From contig JACJWZ010000001.1 of NCBI GenBank assembly GCA_020636895.1, positions 558,001 through 622,000 on the forward strand: a DNA stretch of 64,000 nucleotides, written 5' to 3'. The stretch is from Thermoleophilales bacterium (lineage in GTDB: Bacteria > Actinomycetota > Thermoleophilia > Solirubrobacterales > 70-9). The number at the start of each line of letters is the position of its first letter. Position 1 is the first letter of the stretch. The notes below the pieces were generated by a model. It ran no database searches. It saw nothing but the letters and a program-made list of their open reading frames with translations, and had not been told where the DNA came from. A program made the translations under genes and the position numbers. Positions 1-7,040 of this stretch are shown here, in pieces.

Positions 1-864
1 GGAAGGATCGACGAAGTGGCGCTTGTCAGCCTTGCGCAGCTGATAGCGCGAGCGCAGATGCGGCGCCCATGCCGGCTGGTTTTCGACCACGAACAGCCGC
101 ACCAAGGCGTCGAGATACTCAGCCGCGGTGTGCTCCTTGATGCCGACGTCGGCGACGAGGGTGGAGACCGCCACGTGCGTGGCCACGTTCCGGGCCAGAC
201 TACGAAGCAGCAGATTGAGCTTCTCCGGATCACGGCGCTTGCCGTCAACCGAGTTGATGTCCGTGCGCCGGATCTGGTCCAGGTAGTCGCGGGTGGCTTC
301 GCGCGCTGCCCGCTCATCAAGATCACGAGTCGCCGGCCATCCGCCTCGAGCGACTTCTTCGGCCAGGGCCTCCACCGTCAAGCCAGGATCCGGGGCCTCA
401 GCCGGCTCGCCCTCAAGCAATCGGCTCAAGGGCACCCCGCCGGTGCTGACACCGGCCTCGAAGAGGCTCATCGGTCGCATCCGCAAGCGCGCGAACCTCA
501 TCCCGCCGCTATGGCGAGTCTCATCATCGGCCGGCGCAGCGGAGCCGGTCAGGATGAACTGGCCGCGTTCCTGCCGATCGTCGACGGCGTGGCGGACGTG
601 GTTCCAGATCGCTGGCTCGACCTGCCACTCGTCGATCAGGCGCGGCGCAGCTCCGTCAAGAACGATGTTCGGCGCCACCTGCACCGCCTGGCGGGCGTCA
701 GCGTCGATGTCCAGCCGCACCTCGCTCGCGGCCAACTGACGCGCGGTCTCAGTCTTGCCGCAGGCCTTCGGGCCCTCGATCAGGACCGCGCCTGCTGACT
801 CGAGCTTGCGCTCGAGCTCTTGGTCGGCTACTCGGGGCTTGTAGTTCGCAGATGTCAACGGCAT
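1..864 (-). CDS. AAA_14/DUF4143-type ATP-binding protein (partial, runs off left edge)
   Basis: Partial gene starting at ATG 864 and open to base 1, giving 288 visible residues without a stop. A P-loop (GPKACGKT) lies at residues 31-38, a Walker B-like LIDEWQ at 76-81, FILTGS at 103-108 and RMRPMSLFE at 128-136. This order is typical of AAA_14 ATPases that carry a C-terminal DUF4143 region. The visible C-terminal part (TDINSVDG, RNVATHVAVSTLVADVGI, TAAEYLDALVRLFVVE) looks like the winged-helix-like segment of that family. The family's role is not established, so no function is assigned. The start is well placed because the ATG lies within the last of four 23-bp repeats. Base composition is less extreme than in the core genes, which fits an accessory gene. 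The 261-residue frame antisense to it is a shadow. Confidence 0.85.
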   Translation of the reverse strand, partial: MPLTSANYKPRVADQELERKLESAGAVLIEGPKACGKTETARQLAASEVRLDIDADARQAVQVAPNIVLDGAAPRLIDEWQVEPAIWNHVRHAVDDRQERGQFILTGSAAPADDETRHSGGMRFARLRMRPMSLFEAGVSTGGVPLSRLLEGEPAEAPDPGLTVEALAEEVARGGWPATRDLDERAAREATRDYLDQIRRTDINSVDGKRRDPEKLNLLLRSLARNVATHVAVSTLVADVGIKEHTAAEYLDALVRLFVVENQPAWAPHLRSRYQLRKADKRHFVDPS

Positions 865-940
865 GATTGTAGGGCATCTAGCGGCAGAAATATAGAAAAC
901 TCAACGGCAGAATTATAGGCAGACCAGCGGCACGATCATA
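854..940 (-). repeat. Four tandem 23-bp repeats overlapping the ATPase start
   Basis: Four degenerate repeats with an exact 23-bp period sit between the ATPase start and its upstream DNA. On the + strand the core CGGCA begins at 859, 882, 905 and 928, and each copy ends in TA at 871, 894, 917 and 940. Read on the minus strand each copy is roughly TATAATTCTGCCGTTG, so every copy contains a -10-like TATAAT/TATATT element followed by TGCCGYT. The copy nearest the gene includes the ATG itself. A GTTCaaaGAAC inverted repeat follows at 941-951. The array is likely the promoter/operator of the ATPase gene, possibly bound by the protein's own winged-helix region; that binding is inference. Confidence 0.85.
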
Positions 941-1002
941 GTTCAAAGAACTCGAACAGATCACCCGCCGGCGTCGGCTGAAGCCGGCGTACGCGCGGGT
1001 CC

Positions 1003-1821
1003 TCAGGGAGCGTCGGAGCGCCGCACCTCCGGGAACAGCGAGCCCTGGGCCGTCGTCGATCCCGTCCTCCCGCCGCCCGGGCCGCGCAGCACGTAGGCCA
1101 GAGCGACGGCGATCGCGGCTCCGGTCAGCGGGCCGGCGACGTAAAGCCAGAAGTCCGAGAAGTTGCCGCTCGCCAGGTCCGGTCCGAAGGTGCGGGCGGG
1201 GTTCATCGAAGCGCCGGTGATCGGGCTGGCCCAGAGGCCCGCGAGCGCGATGTAGCCGCCGACGCCCAGAGCCCCGATGACGCCGATGTTCTGGGCCCCC
1301 GATGCGGTCCCGAGGATGACGCTGACGAGCCCGAGGGTGAGCAGCGCTTCCATCAGGAAGGCCTGTCCGCCCGAGAACCCGGTCGCGACGTAGGTGGAGC
1401 CGAACGCCGCCGACACATCGACCACCCCGCGCAGGAAAAGAGCGGCCAGCGCCGCGCCGATCAGCTGAACGACGACGTAGCCGGGCACCCGTCGCCACGG
1501 GAAATCGCCCCGAGCCGCGAACGCCACGCTGACGGCGGGGTTGAGGTGGGCGCCCGAGACCTTGCCCATGAACAGGATCACCGCCATCACCATCAGCCCG
1601 GGAGCGACCACCGCAGCCTCGCGGTTGATGGAGCCCGGGAAGGCCCGTCCCACCATGGGCGCACCCGCGGCGACGATCACCAGCAGGAACGTCCCGAACA
1701 TCTCCGAGAAGAGCCGCCGCCACTCCTGGTTCGGATCCCGGAAGTCCCGCATCGGTGCGGTGATCTGACGGTCGAGCCACGCGAGGATGCCCGAGTCGTC
1801 CTGCTGTGGTTCGTCGCTCAC
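1003..1821 (-). CDS. Aquaporin / MIP family channel
   Basis: Predicted 272-residue integral membrane channel for water or small neutral solutes. The first NPA box occurs in SGAHLNPAVSVAF and the second in NPARTFGPD, the two half-helix signatures of the MIP family, with about six hydrophobic segments between residues 35 and 255. The GTG at 1821 is chosen as start because CAGGAG stands 7 nt upstream and the protein then begins with a short hydrophilic N-terminus (SDEPQQDDSG). The open frame extends further upstream, but that extension reads through the antisense of the tRNA-His gene and is not credible. The C-terminal tail is Gly/Arg rich. Substrate preference (water versus glycerol) cannot be decided by eye. 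Confidence 0.9.
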   Translation of the reverse strand: MSDEPQQDDSGILAWLDRQITAPMRDFRDPNQEWRRLFSEMFGTFLLVIVAAGAPMVGRAFPGSINREAAVVAPGLMVMAVILFMGKVSGAHLNPAVSVAFAARGDFPWRRVPGYVVVQLIGAALAALFLRGVVDVSAAFGSTYVATGFSGGQAFLMEALLTLGLVSVILGTASGAQNIGVIGALGVGGYIALAGLWASPITGASMNPARTFGPDLASGNFSDFWLYVAGPLTGAAIAVALAYVLRGPGGGRTGSTTAQGSLFPEVRRSDAP

Positions 1822-1973
1822 GATGCACTCCTGTCGATCGCCGTGGCCATCGAACGACTTCTTTCGACGCGGGCATCGTAGGTGTCTCCGCGGCGGGCCT
1901 CCGCGATCGAAAGCGGACCGGGGTCTCTGCCCGCGCAAGGGACCGCGACTTGTGCCGGCTCGCGTCGACCCGC

Positions 1974-2003
1974 CTCGACCACCTCCCCCGAGACCGCTAG
2001 ATT
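1974..2003 (+). promoter_or_regulatory. Probable promoter of tRNA-His
   Basis: CTCGAC (1974-1979) and TAGATT (1998-2003) are separated by 18 bp. The -10 ends 12 nt before the tRNA 5' end, which suits a short precursor leader. The -35 match is weak. Confidence 0.45.
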
Positions 2004-2015
2004 TCCACCCCTCGC

Positions 2016-2089
2016 GGTGGGCGTAGCTCAGCTGGTAGAGCTCCTGGTTGTGGTCCAGGCGGTCGCGGGTTCGATCCCCGTCGCTCACC
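2016..2089 (+). tRNA. tRNA-His (GTG anticodon)
   Basis: A full cloverleaf can be folded by eye. The acceptor stem is GTGGGCG (2017-2023) with CGCTCAC (2082-2088), D stem GCTC/GAGC, anticodon stem CCTGG/CCAGG with loop TTGTGGT (anticodon GTG at 2050-2052), and T stem GCGGG/CCCGT with loop TTCGATC. The extra G at 2016 opposite discriminator C at 2089 is the histidine identity pair. The 3' CCA is not encoded. Confidence 0.97.
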
Positions 2090-2141
2090 CCTCGATGCAC
2101 GACGTGATCCGTGGCGAGCCGCGGTTCGTTCGTACCGGTAG

Positions 2142-2519
2142 ATGAGCTCCCGTGCGCTATGCAGCCTCATCGTCGTGCTCGGCGCGATGCTCCTGGGCGG
2201 CTGCTCGTCGGTCGAGCTGGGTCCCAACAGCGCCGCGAACGAGAAGGCGCGGGCGTCGATCGAGGCGGGTGGGGGAGACCCCGACGATTGGCGCGTCGTC
2301 AACGGGTGCGCGGCGATGGGTCCGTGCGCCGTCCAGCTCAGCCCGGCCGCGCGGCCGGGGCTCGTCGTCGCCCGCAACTCCTACCGGGTCAAGGACAGCT
2401 TCCCCTGGCCGCTCGGCATCGATGAGATCCGCGCCACCGTCGCCCGGGCGGAGCGGGGCCGCTGCCTCGAGCGGTTCCAGTCGGCAGCTTCGCTCGCCCG
2501 CTGCCTCGCGAGCTCCTGA
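2142..2519 (+). CDS. Small secreted lipoprotein, unknown function
   Basis: A 125-residue protein starting MSSRALCSLIVV with a signal peptide and lipobox LLGGC, the Cys being at about residue 21. It is therefore probably lipidated and anchored to the outer face of the membrane. The mature part has four further Cys (GCAAMGPCA, RGRCLE, ARCLAS) that could form two disulfides, and a GNSYRVKDSFPWPL-like segment. I recognise no family. It stands alone, 50 bp downstream of tRNA-His, and no strong Shine-Dalgarno is visible before the ATG. Confidence 0.7.
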   Translation: MSSRALCSLIVVLGAMLLGGCSSVELGPNSAANEKARASIEAGGGDPDDWRVVNGCAAMGPCAVQLSPAARPGLVVARNSYRVKDSFPWPLGIDEIRATVARAERGRCLERFQSAASLARCLASS

Positions 2520-2581
2520 GCTCCCTGGCACCGCGGCAACGGCCGGGGGTACGCCACCGCCGCTGGTCGCCCCCCAGCCCC

Positions 2582-3223
2582 TCAGGGACTGAAGCCGGTC
2601 GTCAGCAGCCCCACCACCAGCGCGGCAGCGACCCAGAGGACCGCGAGGCCGGTCATTGCGAGGACGATCCTCGAGCCGATCCGCCAGCCCCGGCCGACCG
2701 GCGGCGCCTCACCGGGCTCGCTGCTCGCCGGCGGCCGGCTCGCGTCCGGCACCGGGACACCGCGTCGGAGCGTGATCGCGTAGGCGATTGCCGAGACGAG
2801 GAAGCCGGCGGCGCTGAGCAGCAGCCAGCGGCCGAGGTAGACGTCGACGCTGCGTCCGGTCGTGCCCATGTACTCGTCGGGGGCCAGGCGGAGAATGAGC
2901 GGGAGGTAGACGAGCAGCAGCACGAGCGAGAAGCCGACCGGGACGCGGATGTGGTTGTAGGCGTGGACCGTCATCGCCCGCGTCTTCAGCGCCGCGCCGG
3001 CCGGGATCCGCGCGATCCGCAGCAGGGCGCTGTAGAGCGGCAGAGCGATCACGTCGTGGAAGAGCGCGCACGCGACGATCCAGACGACTATGCGCAGGCT
3101 GTTGTCGAGGTTCTCGATCCGCAGCAGCCCGTAGCCGCAGAGCAGGAGGCTCGCGACGACTGCCAGCAGATGCAGCGGCTGGGCGCCGTACTCGTATGTG
3201 AAGCGGTCGCGCGCCGATCTCAT
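2582..3223 (-). CDS. Polytopic membrane protein, unknown function
   Basis: A 213-residue protein with about five hydrophobic segments, roughly residues 15-33, 45-65, 96-115, 130-150 and 185-208. A proline/serine-rich loop (PDASRPPASSEPGEAPP) precedes the last helix. It starts 13 nt after the molybdopterin oxidoreductase stop and ends the five-gene minus-strand operon. The conserved-looking TVHAYNHIRVPVG near the middle contains histidines that could bind a cofactor, but no family is recognised. It may be an accessory subunit of the upstream redox protein; that is inferred from position only. Confidence 0.75.
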   Translation of the reverse strand: MRSARDRFTYEYGAQPLHLLAVVASLLLCGYGLLRIENLDNSLRIVVWIVACALFHDVIALPLYSALLRIARIPAGAALKTRAMTVHAYNHIRVPVGFSLVLLLVYLPLILRLAPDEYMGTTGRSVDVYLGRWLLLSAAGFLVSAIAYAITLRRGVPVPDASRPPASSEPGEAPPVGRGWRIGSRIVLAMTGLAVLWVAAALVVGLLTTGFSP

Positions 3224-3236
3224 CGGAACCCCATCC

Positions 3237-4574
3237 CTACGCCGCCTCGGAGAACGTCATGCGCGAGACCCACTTGGTGTTGTGGACGCCGGGCAACGCC
3301 GGCACGATCACCCGCGCCGGGAAGCCGTGATCGAGCGTCAGGTCCTCGCCGTTGACCTTCAGCGCCAGGAGCGAGCGTTCGTCCCCGATCTGGTTGGCGG
3401 CGAGCGTCGCCTGCCGGAAGGCCCCGGCCTCCTGCAGCGACTCCACGAGCAGGTTCGCGCCGTCGGCGGCGCCCGCCAGGGCCGCGAGGTCGGCGAGCCG
3501 GACACCGGTCCACGTCTGCCACGTCGTCCAGCCCTCCACGCACGCGATCGGCAGGCGCTCGGTGTGCTGCTGCATCGCCAGCAGGCCGTCGCGGTCGAGA
3601 TCGACGTCCTCGCTCCCGCCGCGCAGCTTCAGGCGCCAGCCCGGTCCGCCCATCGCCCTAGCCACCCCTGCCTGCTCGGCCGTCTTGTTGACCTGGAAGT
3701 CACCGGGGCCGGCCGGCCCGCCGGTCTGCCCGCGCGGCGAGAGCAGGGCGATCTCGCGTACCGAGCCGAGCAGGTTCGAGCCCGAGGTCATCACCGCGAG
3801 CGCGAGCGATCCGCCACCGACGATCGCGATCAGGCCCCGCCTCGAGATCGTCGGCTCATGAGGGTCGGGGGAGGCGAGGTCGTCGACCTCCGGATCGGTG
3901 GCGCGCATCCGGTCGATCCCCTCGCCCAGCGGCCGGAACGCGCCCTCGCGCCTGAACGCCGCGGCGGCGACGGGGAGCTTCAGCACGAGGTGCAGCGCCA
4001 GCGCCCCGAGGAACACCATCGCCGCGTAGTAGTGGGCGGGGAGGAAGCTGAAGCCGAGCGGCGCGAGCCAGTACTCGACGTTGATCACCCCGGTGACGAG
4101 GAGGAAGATCGACGTTCCGACCAGCAGCAGGACGCTGAGCCGCTCCAGCGAGTGCGCCAGCGACCGCACCGGCGGGCGCTCGAACAGGCGCGGGATCACC
4201 GACCACAGCTTCGCCAGCAGGATCGGGATGACGGCGAAGCCCGCGATCACGTGCAGGGACTGCGTCAGCGAGTAGAGCCAGACCGGCTGGGTCGGCCAGT
4301 CGAAGAAGTAGAGGTCGACGTCGAAGCCGCCGCTGAGGTCGTTGGCGCCCAGCCCGGGGTTGTAGGCGGCGTGGGAGAGGAAGCCGGTGAGCGCGGCGAT
4401 CGCGAAGAACGGGAGCATCATCGACCCGAAGAACGACGTCAGCCACTGTCCGCGCAGCGGGCTGCGCCAGAACTCTCGCCGGAACGGGCCGATCCCCGGC
4501 GGGTCCGGAGCCGGCGGCCTGCGCGCGTCCTCCTCCTCGGAGACGAGCTCGCCGAGCTTCTCGAGGCGGCTCAC
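3237..4574 (-). CDS. Membrane-bound molybdopterin oxidoreductase (sulfite-oxidase fold) fused to cytochrome b-like domain
   Basis: A 445-residue two-part protein. Residues about 45-205 hold four membrane helices with histidines in or near them (GFLSHAAYN, QSLHVIAGF, LALHLVLK), resembling a cytochrome b561-type module. SRRGLIAIVGGGSLALAV (about 243-262) is a twin-arginine-like motif followed by a fifth helix. The C-terminal 170 residues are the molybdopterin-binding domain of the sulfite-oxidase family, with the likely molybdenum-ligating Cys in IACVEGW and the later GFPARVIVPALPGVHNTKWV. The domain would face outside the cell, with electrons passing through the b-type module. The substrate is unknown. 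It overlaps the preceding lipoprotein gene by ATGA (4571-4574). Confidence 0.85.
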   Translation of the reverse strand: MSRLEKLGELVSEEEDARRPPAPDPPGIGPFRREFWRSPLRGQWLTSFFGSMMLPFFAIAALTGFLSHAAYNPGLGANDLSGGFDVDLYFFDWPTQPVWLYSLTQSLHVIAGFAVIPILLAKLWSVIPRLFERPPVRSLAHSLERLSVLLLVGTSIFLLVTGVINVEYWLAPLGFSFLPAHYYAAMVFLGALALHLVLKLPVAAAAFRREGAFRPLGEGIDRMRATDPEVDDLASPDPHEPTISRRGLIAIVGGGSLALAVMTSGSNLLGSVREIALLSPRGQTGGPAGPGDFQVNKTAEQAGVARAMGGPGWRLKLRGGSEDVDLDRDGLLAMQQHTERLPIACVEGWTTWQTWTGVRLADLAALAGAADGANLLVESLQEAGAFRQATLAANQIGDERSLLALKVNGEDLTLDHGFPARVIVPALPGVHNTKWVSRMTFSEAA

Positions 4575-5692
4575 GTCCCCGCCGCTTCCTCCGCCTCGGG
4601 ATCGAGGATCTGGACCTCGCCGCCCGTCCGGCCGGCGACGATGACCTCGCCGCTGCGCTCGTCGACGCCGGCGCTGTTCGGTTGGCGCACCGTCGGGTAG
4701 GAGCCCACCGCCCGCGGCGCGGCGCCGGTCAGCTCGAGCGCCACCAGGCGGTTACGGGCGGCCTGCGTCACGTAAAGCCGACCGTGCTCGTTGTCGATCG
4801 CCAGCCCGTAGGGGCTGCCGGGAACGTTGGCCCGGTCGAGGAAGCGCGGCTCGCCGCCGCCGGTCGGCGTCGCGTCGTAGACGAGGATCGCGTCACCCCC
4901 GGTGTCGGCGACGTAGAAGAGGCCGTCGTCGCCGGCGACCACGTGGCTCGGCCCGGCGCCCGCGTCGAGGACCGCGAGCCGCTCCAGGGTGGTGGTGTCG
5001 TAGAAGCTGATCTCGCGCGCGGCGACGGAGACGACCGCGAGGACATCGCCGCTCGTCGCCACCCCGCCGGGCTGCTCCGGCACGTCGATGCTCCCGCTCA
5101 CCTTGCCGTCGCGGATCACCGTGACGGTGTCGGCGCCCTCGTCGCCGACGAAGATGGTGCCGTTGGCCGCTTCGACCGCGTCGTGGGGGAAGTCGCCGGT
5201 GCCGATGGCGTTCCGCGTCCCCGATCCGCCGGAGCCGTCCTCGGGCCCGCTCCCGCGGGCGGCGATCGGGGCGAGGTCGAAGCGTGCCAGCTCGTCCGTG
5301 TACTCGATCGGCACGAGCACCGTGGTTCCGTCCTGGGCCATCTCGAGGTGTCGCGCGGGACCCGGGAGCGGGATCCTGCTGACGGCCCGCTCGCGCTCGA
5401 GATCGAGGATGCGCAGCTCGTCGGGATCGCGGAAGGCGACCGCGGCGAGCCCGTCGGCCGGATCGACCGCGACGCCCTCCGCCTCGCCGCCGAGCTCGAG
5501 GACGTTCCCCGCCGGCTTCGCGGCCGCCGGTGGCGAGTCGGCCGGCTCGGCCGCCGGCGGGTTGTCCTGCTCGGAGCCGCACGCGACCACGGCCAGAGCG
5601 AGGACGAGGAGCGAACCGGCCGTCGTCGCGCAGCCGCAGAGCCTCCCGAGCCGCCCCACGGAGGGGGCCGCCGGCCGCCGCGGGGGAGTCAC
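4571..5692 (-). CDS. Beta-propeller lipoprotein (YVTN/NHL-type repeats)
   Basis: A 373-residue exported protein with signal segment SLLVLALAVVAC. The Cys after LAVVA forms a lipobox, so it is probably a membrane-anchored lipoprotein. After a Pro/Ala linker the rest is built of repeats of about 45 residues with the pattern GxAxxDG..VAVADTGGDAILVYD, typical of YVTN or NHL six- to seven-bladed propellers (for example GLAAVAFRDPDELRILD and VFYVADTGGDAIL-like blades). It overlaps the DUF2064 gene upstream (5689-5692) and the molybdopterin oxidoreductase downstream by 4 nt, so the three are translationally coupled. It may bind a partner at the cell surface; its ligand is unknown. Confidence 0.82.
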   Translation of the reverse strand: MTPPRRPAAPSVGRLGRLCGCATTAGSLLVLALAVVACGSEQDNPPAAEPADSPPAAAKPAGNVLELGGEAEGVAVDPADGLAAVAFRDPDELRILDLERERAVSRIPLPGPARHLEMAQDGTTVLVPIEYTDELARFDLAPIAARGSGPEDGSGGSGTRNAIGTGDFPHDAVEAANGTIFVGDEGADTVTVIRDGKVSGSIDVPEQPGGVATSGDVLAVVSVAAREISFYDTTTLERLAVLDAGAGPSHVVAGDDGLFYVADTGGDAILVYDATPTGGGEPRFLDRANVPGSPYGLAIDNEHGRLYVTQAARNRLVALELTGAAPRAVGSYPTVRQPNSAGVDERSGEVIVAGRTGGEVQILDPEAEEAAGT

Positions 5693-6342
5693 GCTCCCGC
5701 TTCCAGGTCGAGGCGCGCGAGCTCCCGCGCGCAGCGCGTTCGGGGGGCCTCCGCGGCGACGGCGCGCAGGGAGTCGATCGTGTCGACGTCCCGGACCCGC
5801 GGAAGCTCGCGGAAGTCCAGCCCGAGGCCGCGTAGGCGCTCGCGCTGGCGGGCGCCGGTGTCGGCGGCGCTCATCGGGACACCGTCGAAGATCCGCCGGT
5901 CGGCCTCCCGCAGCCCGATGGCCCAGTAGCCGCCGTCGGGCGCGCCGCCGATCACCGCGTCGCAGCCACCGGCGAGCTCCGCGGCGGAGGCGCCCAGGAG
6001 CTCGGGGGTGATCTGCGGGGTGTCCATCCCGACCAGGAGCGCCGGCGTGGCCCCCGAGTCCTCGAACGCGCCCGCGAGCCGCTGGTCAAGGCCTCCCGCC
6101 CGCTGCGGGATCACGTCGAAGCCCTCCGGCAGCCAGGAGCCCGGCTTCCCCTCCAGCGCGAGCACCCTGCGCGCGGCGGGGGTCGCCGCGACGGCCGTGA
6201 GCGTGTCGGTCAGGCAGGCAGCGGCGATGGCGGCGGCGCCGTCCGCGCCGAGGTCGGGGATCAGCCTCGTCTTCGCTCTTCCGGCCACCGGCGCTTTCGC
6301 GATCACAATCAATGAGACGCAAACGGGATCGATTCGGTTCAT
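5689..6342 (-). CDS. DUF2064 / TIGR04282-like glycosyltransferase-fold protein
   Basis: A 217-residue protein of the DUF2064 family (GT-A-like fold), starting MNRIDPVCVSLIVIAKAP. Family landmarks are IAKAPVAGRAKTRL (residues about 13-26), LLVGMDTPQIT with a DxD-like acidic site, and GGAPDGGYWAIGL. The family is usually found beside a family 2 glycosyltransferase, as here: its ATG overlaps the stop of the upstream GT2 gene (6339-6342). It may act on a nucleotide-sugar or phosphosugar intermediate; substrate unknown. A longer upstream reading in the same frame only shadows the GT2 gene and is not used. Confidence 0.85.
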   Translation of the reverse strand: MNRIDPVCVSLIVIAKAPVAGRAKTRLIPDLGADGAAAIAAACLTDTLTAVAATPAARRVLALEGKPGSWLPEGFDVIPQRAGGLDQRLAGAFEDSGATPALLVGMDTPQITPELLGASAAELAGGCDAVIGGAPDGGYWAIGLREADRRIFDGVPMSAADTGARQRERLRGLGLDFRELPRVRDVDTIDSLRAVAAEAPRTRCARELARLDLEAGA

Positions 6343-6995
6343 CGCATCGCTCTCGACATGTCCGCGATCGTGCGCAGCGTCCCGCGCACGGTGCCGGTGA
6401 CCTTGGACCGGCCGCCGTCGCGCTGCCGGTATGAGACGGGCACCTCCTCGATGCGCCAGCCCGCATCGGCGGCGCGGACGACCATCTCCAGGGGCCAGCC
6501 GAACCGGCGATCGACGAGCCCGAGTTCGAGCAGCGCCTCGCGGCGAGCCGCCCGCATGGGGCCGATGTCGGTGATCGGGCCGGCGCGGCGGCGGACCATC
6601 AGGCCGAGCGCGCGGTTCGCGACGCGGGCGTGCAGCGGCCACGCGCCGGGCTCGGCCTGACGACTTCCCAGGACGAGATCGGCGGCGCCCGCGGTGACCG
6701 GCTCGGCGACGCGAGGCAGCTCGCCGCCGTCGAGGGAGCCGTCGCAGTCCATGAAGCAGACGACCTCCGATCGTGCCGCCGTGAGCCCCGCGAAGCAGGC
6801 CGAGCCGAAGCCCGGCGTGGGCTCGCCGACCACCGTTGCGCCGTGGTCGCGAGCGATGGCCGCGGAGCCGTCGGCTGAGCCGTTGTCGACCACTATCGGC
6901 CGGTAGCCGCCGGGGAGTGAAGCGAGCACTCCCGGGATCGCCTGCGCCTCGTCGAGCACCGGCAGGACCACGTCGATGATGCCCCTGCTCTCCAC
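6339..6995 (-). CDS. Family 2 glycosyltransferase (polyprenyl-phosphate sugar transferase type)
   Basis: A 218-residue GT-A enzyme: DVVLPVLDEAQAIPGVLASL at the N-terminus, nucleotide-binding VVDNGSADGSA, and the DxD metal site CFMDCDGSLDGGEL (DCDG). The PITDIGPMRA and FGWPLEMVV segments are typical of dolichol-phosphate-mannose-synthase-like GT2 proteins lacking C-terminal membrane helices. The likely reaction is transfer of a hexose from a nucleotide sugar to a lipid or phosphate acceptor on the cytoplasmic side. The GTG at 6995 is chosen because upstream codons lack a credible start and the protein then begins just before the conserved strand. First gene of a five-gene operon, divergent from the GT-C-like gene at 7041. 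Confidence 0.87.
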   Translation of the reverse strand: MESRGIIDVVLPVLDEAQAIPGVLASLPGGYRPIVVDNGSADGSAAIARDHGATVVGEPTPGFGSACFAGLTAARSEVVCFMDCDGSLDGGELPRVAEPVTAGAADLVLGSRQAEPGAWPLHARVANRALGLMVRRRAGPITDIGPMRAARREALLELGLVDRRFGWPLEMVVRAADAGWRIEEVPVSYRQRDGGRSKVTGTVRGTLRTIADMSRAMR

Positions 6996-7040
6996 GCCGG
7001 AGGAGCCTAGGGGTTCGCGCCGGTGTGGTTTGCTGGATGC

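Noticed and set aside
16..798. A 260-codon plus-strand open frame at the left edge
   Set aside because: Antisense of the AAA_14 ATPase frame, which carries intact P-loop and LIDEWQ motifs and is open to the window edge.
1997..2377. A 126-codon minus-strand frame and the upstream extension of the aquaporin frame
   Set aside because: Both read across the tRNA-His antisense, giving the familiar spurious GDRTRDRLDHNQELYQLSYA-type peptide.
3198..4700. A 500-codon plus-strand open frame
   Set aside because: Antisense of the molybdopterin/cytochrome b gene, Arg-rich and repetitive.
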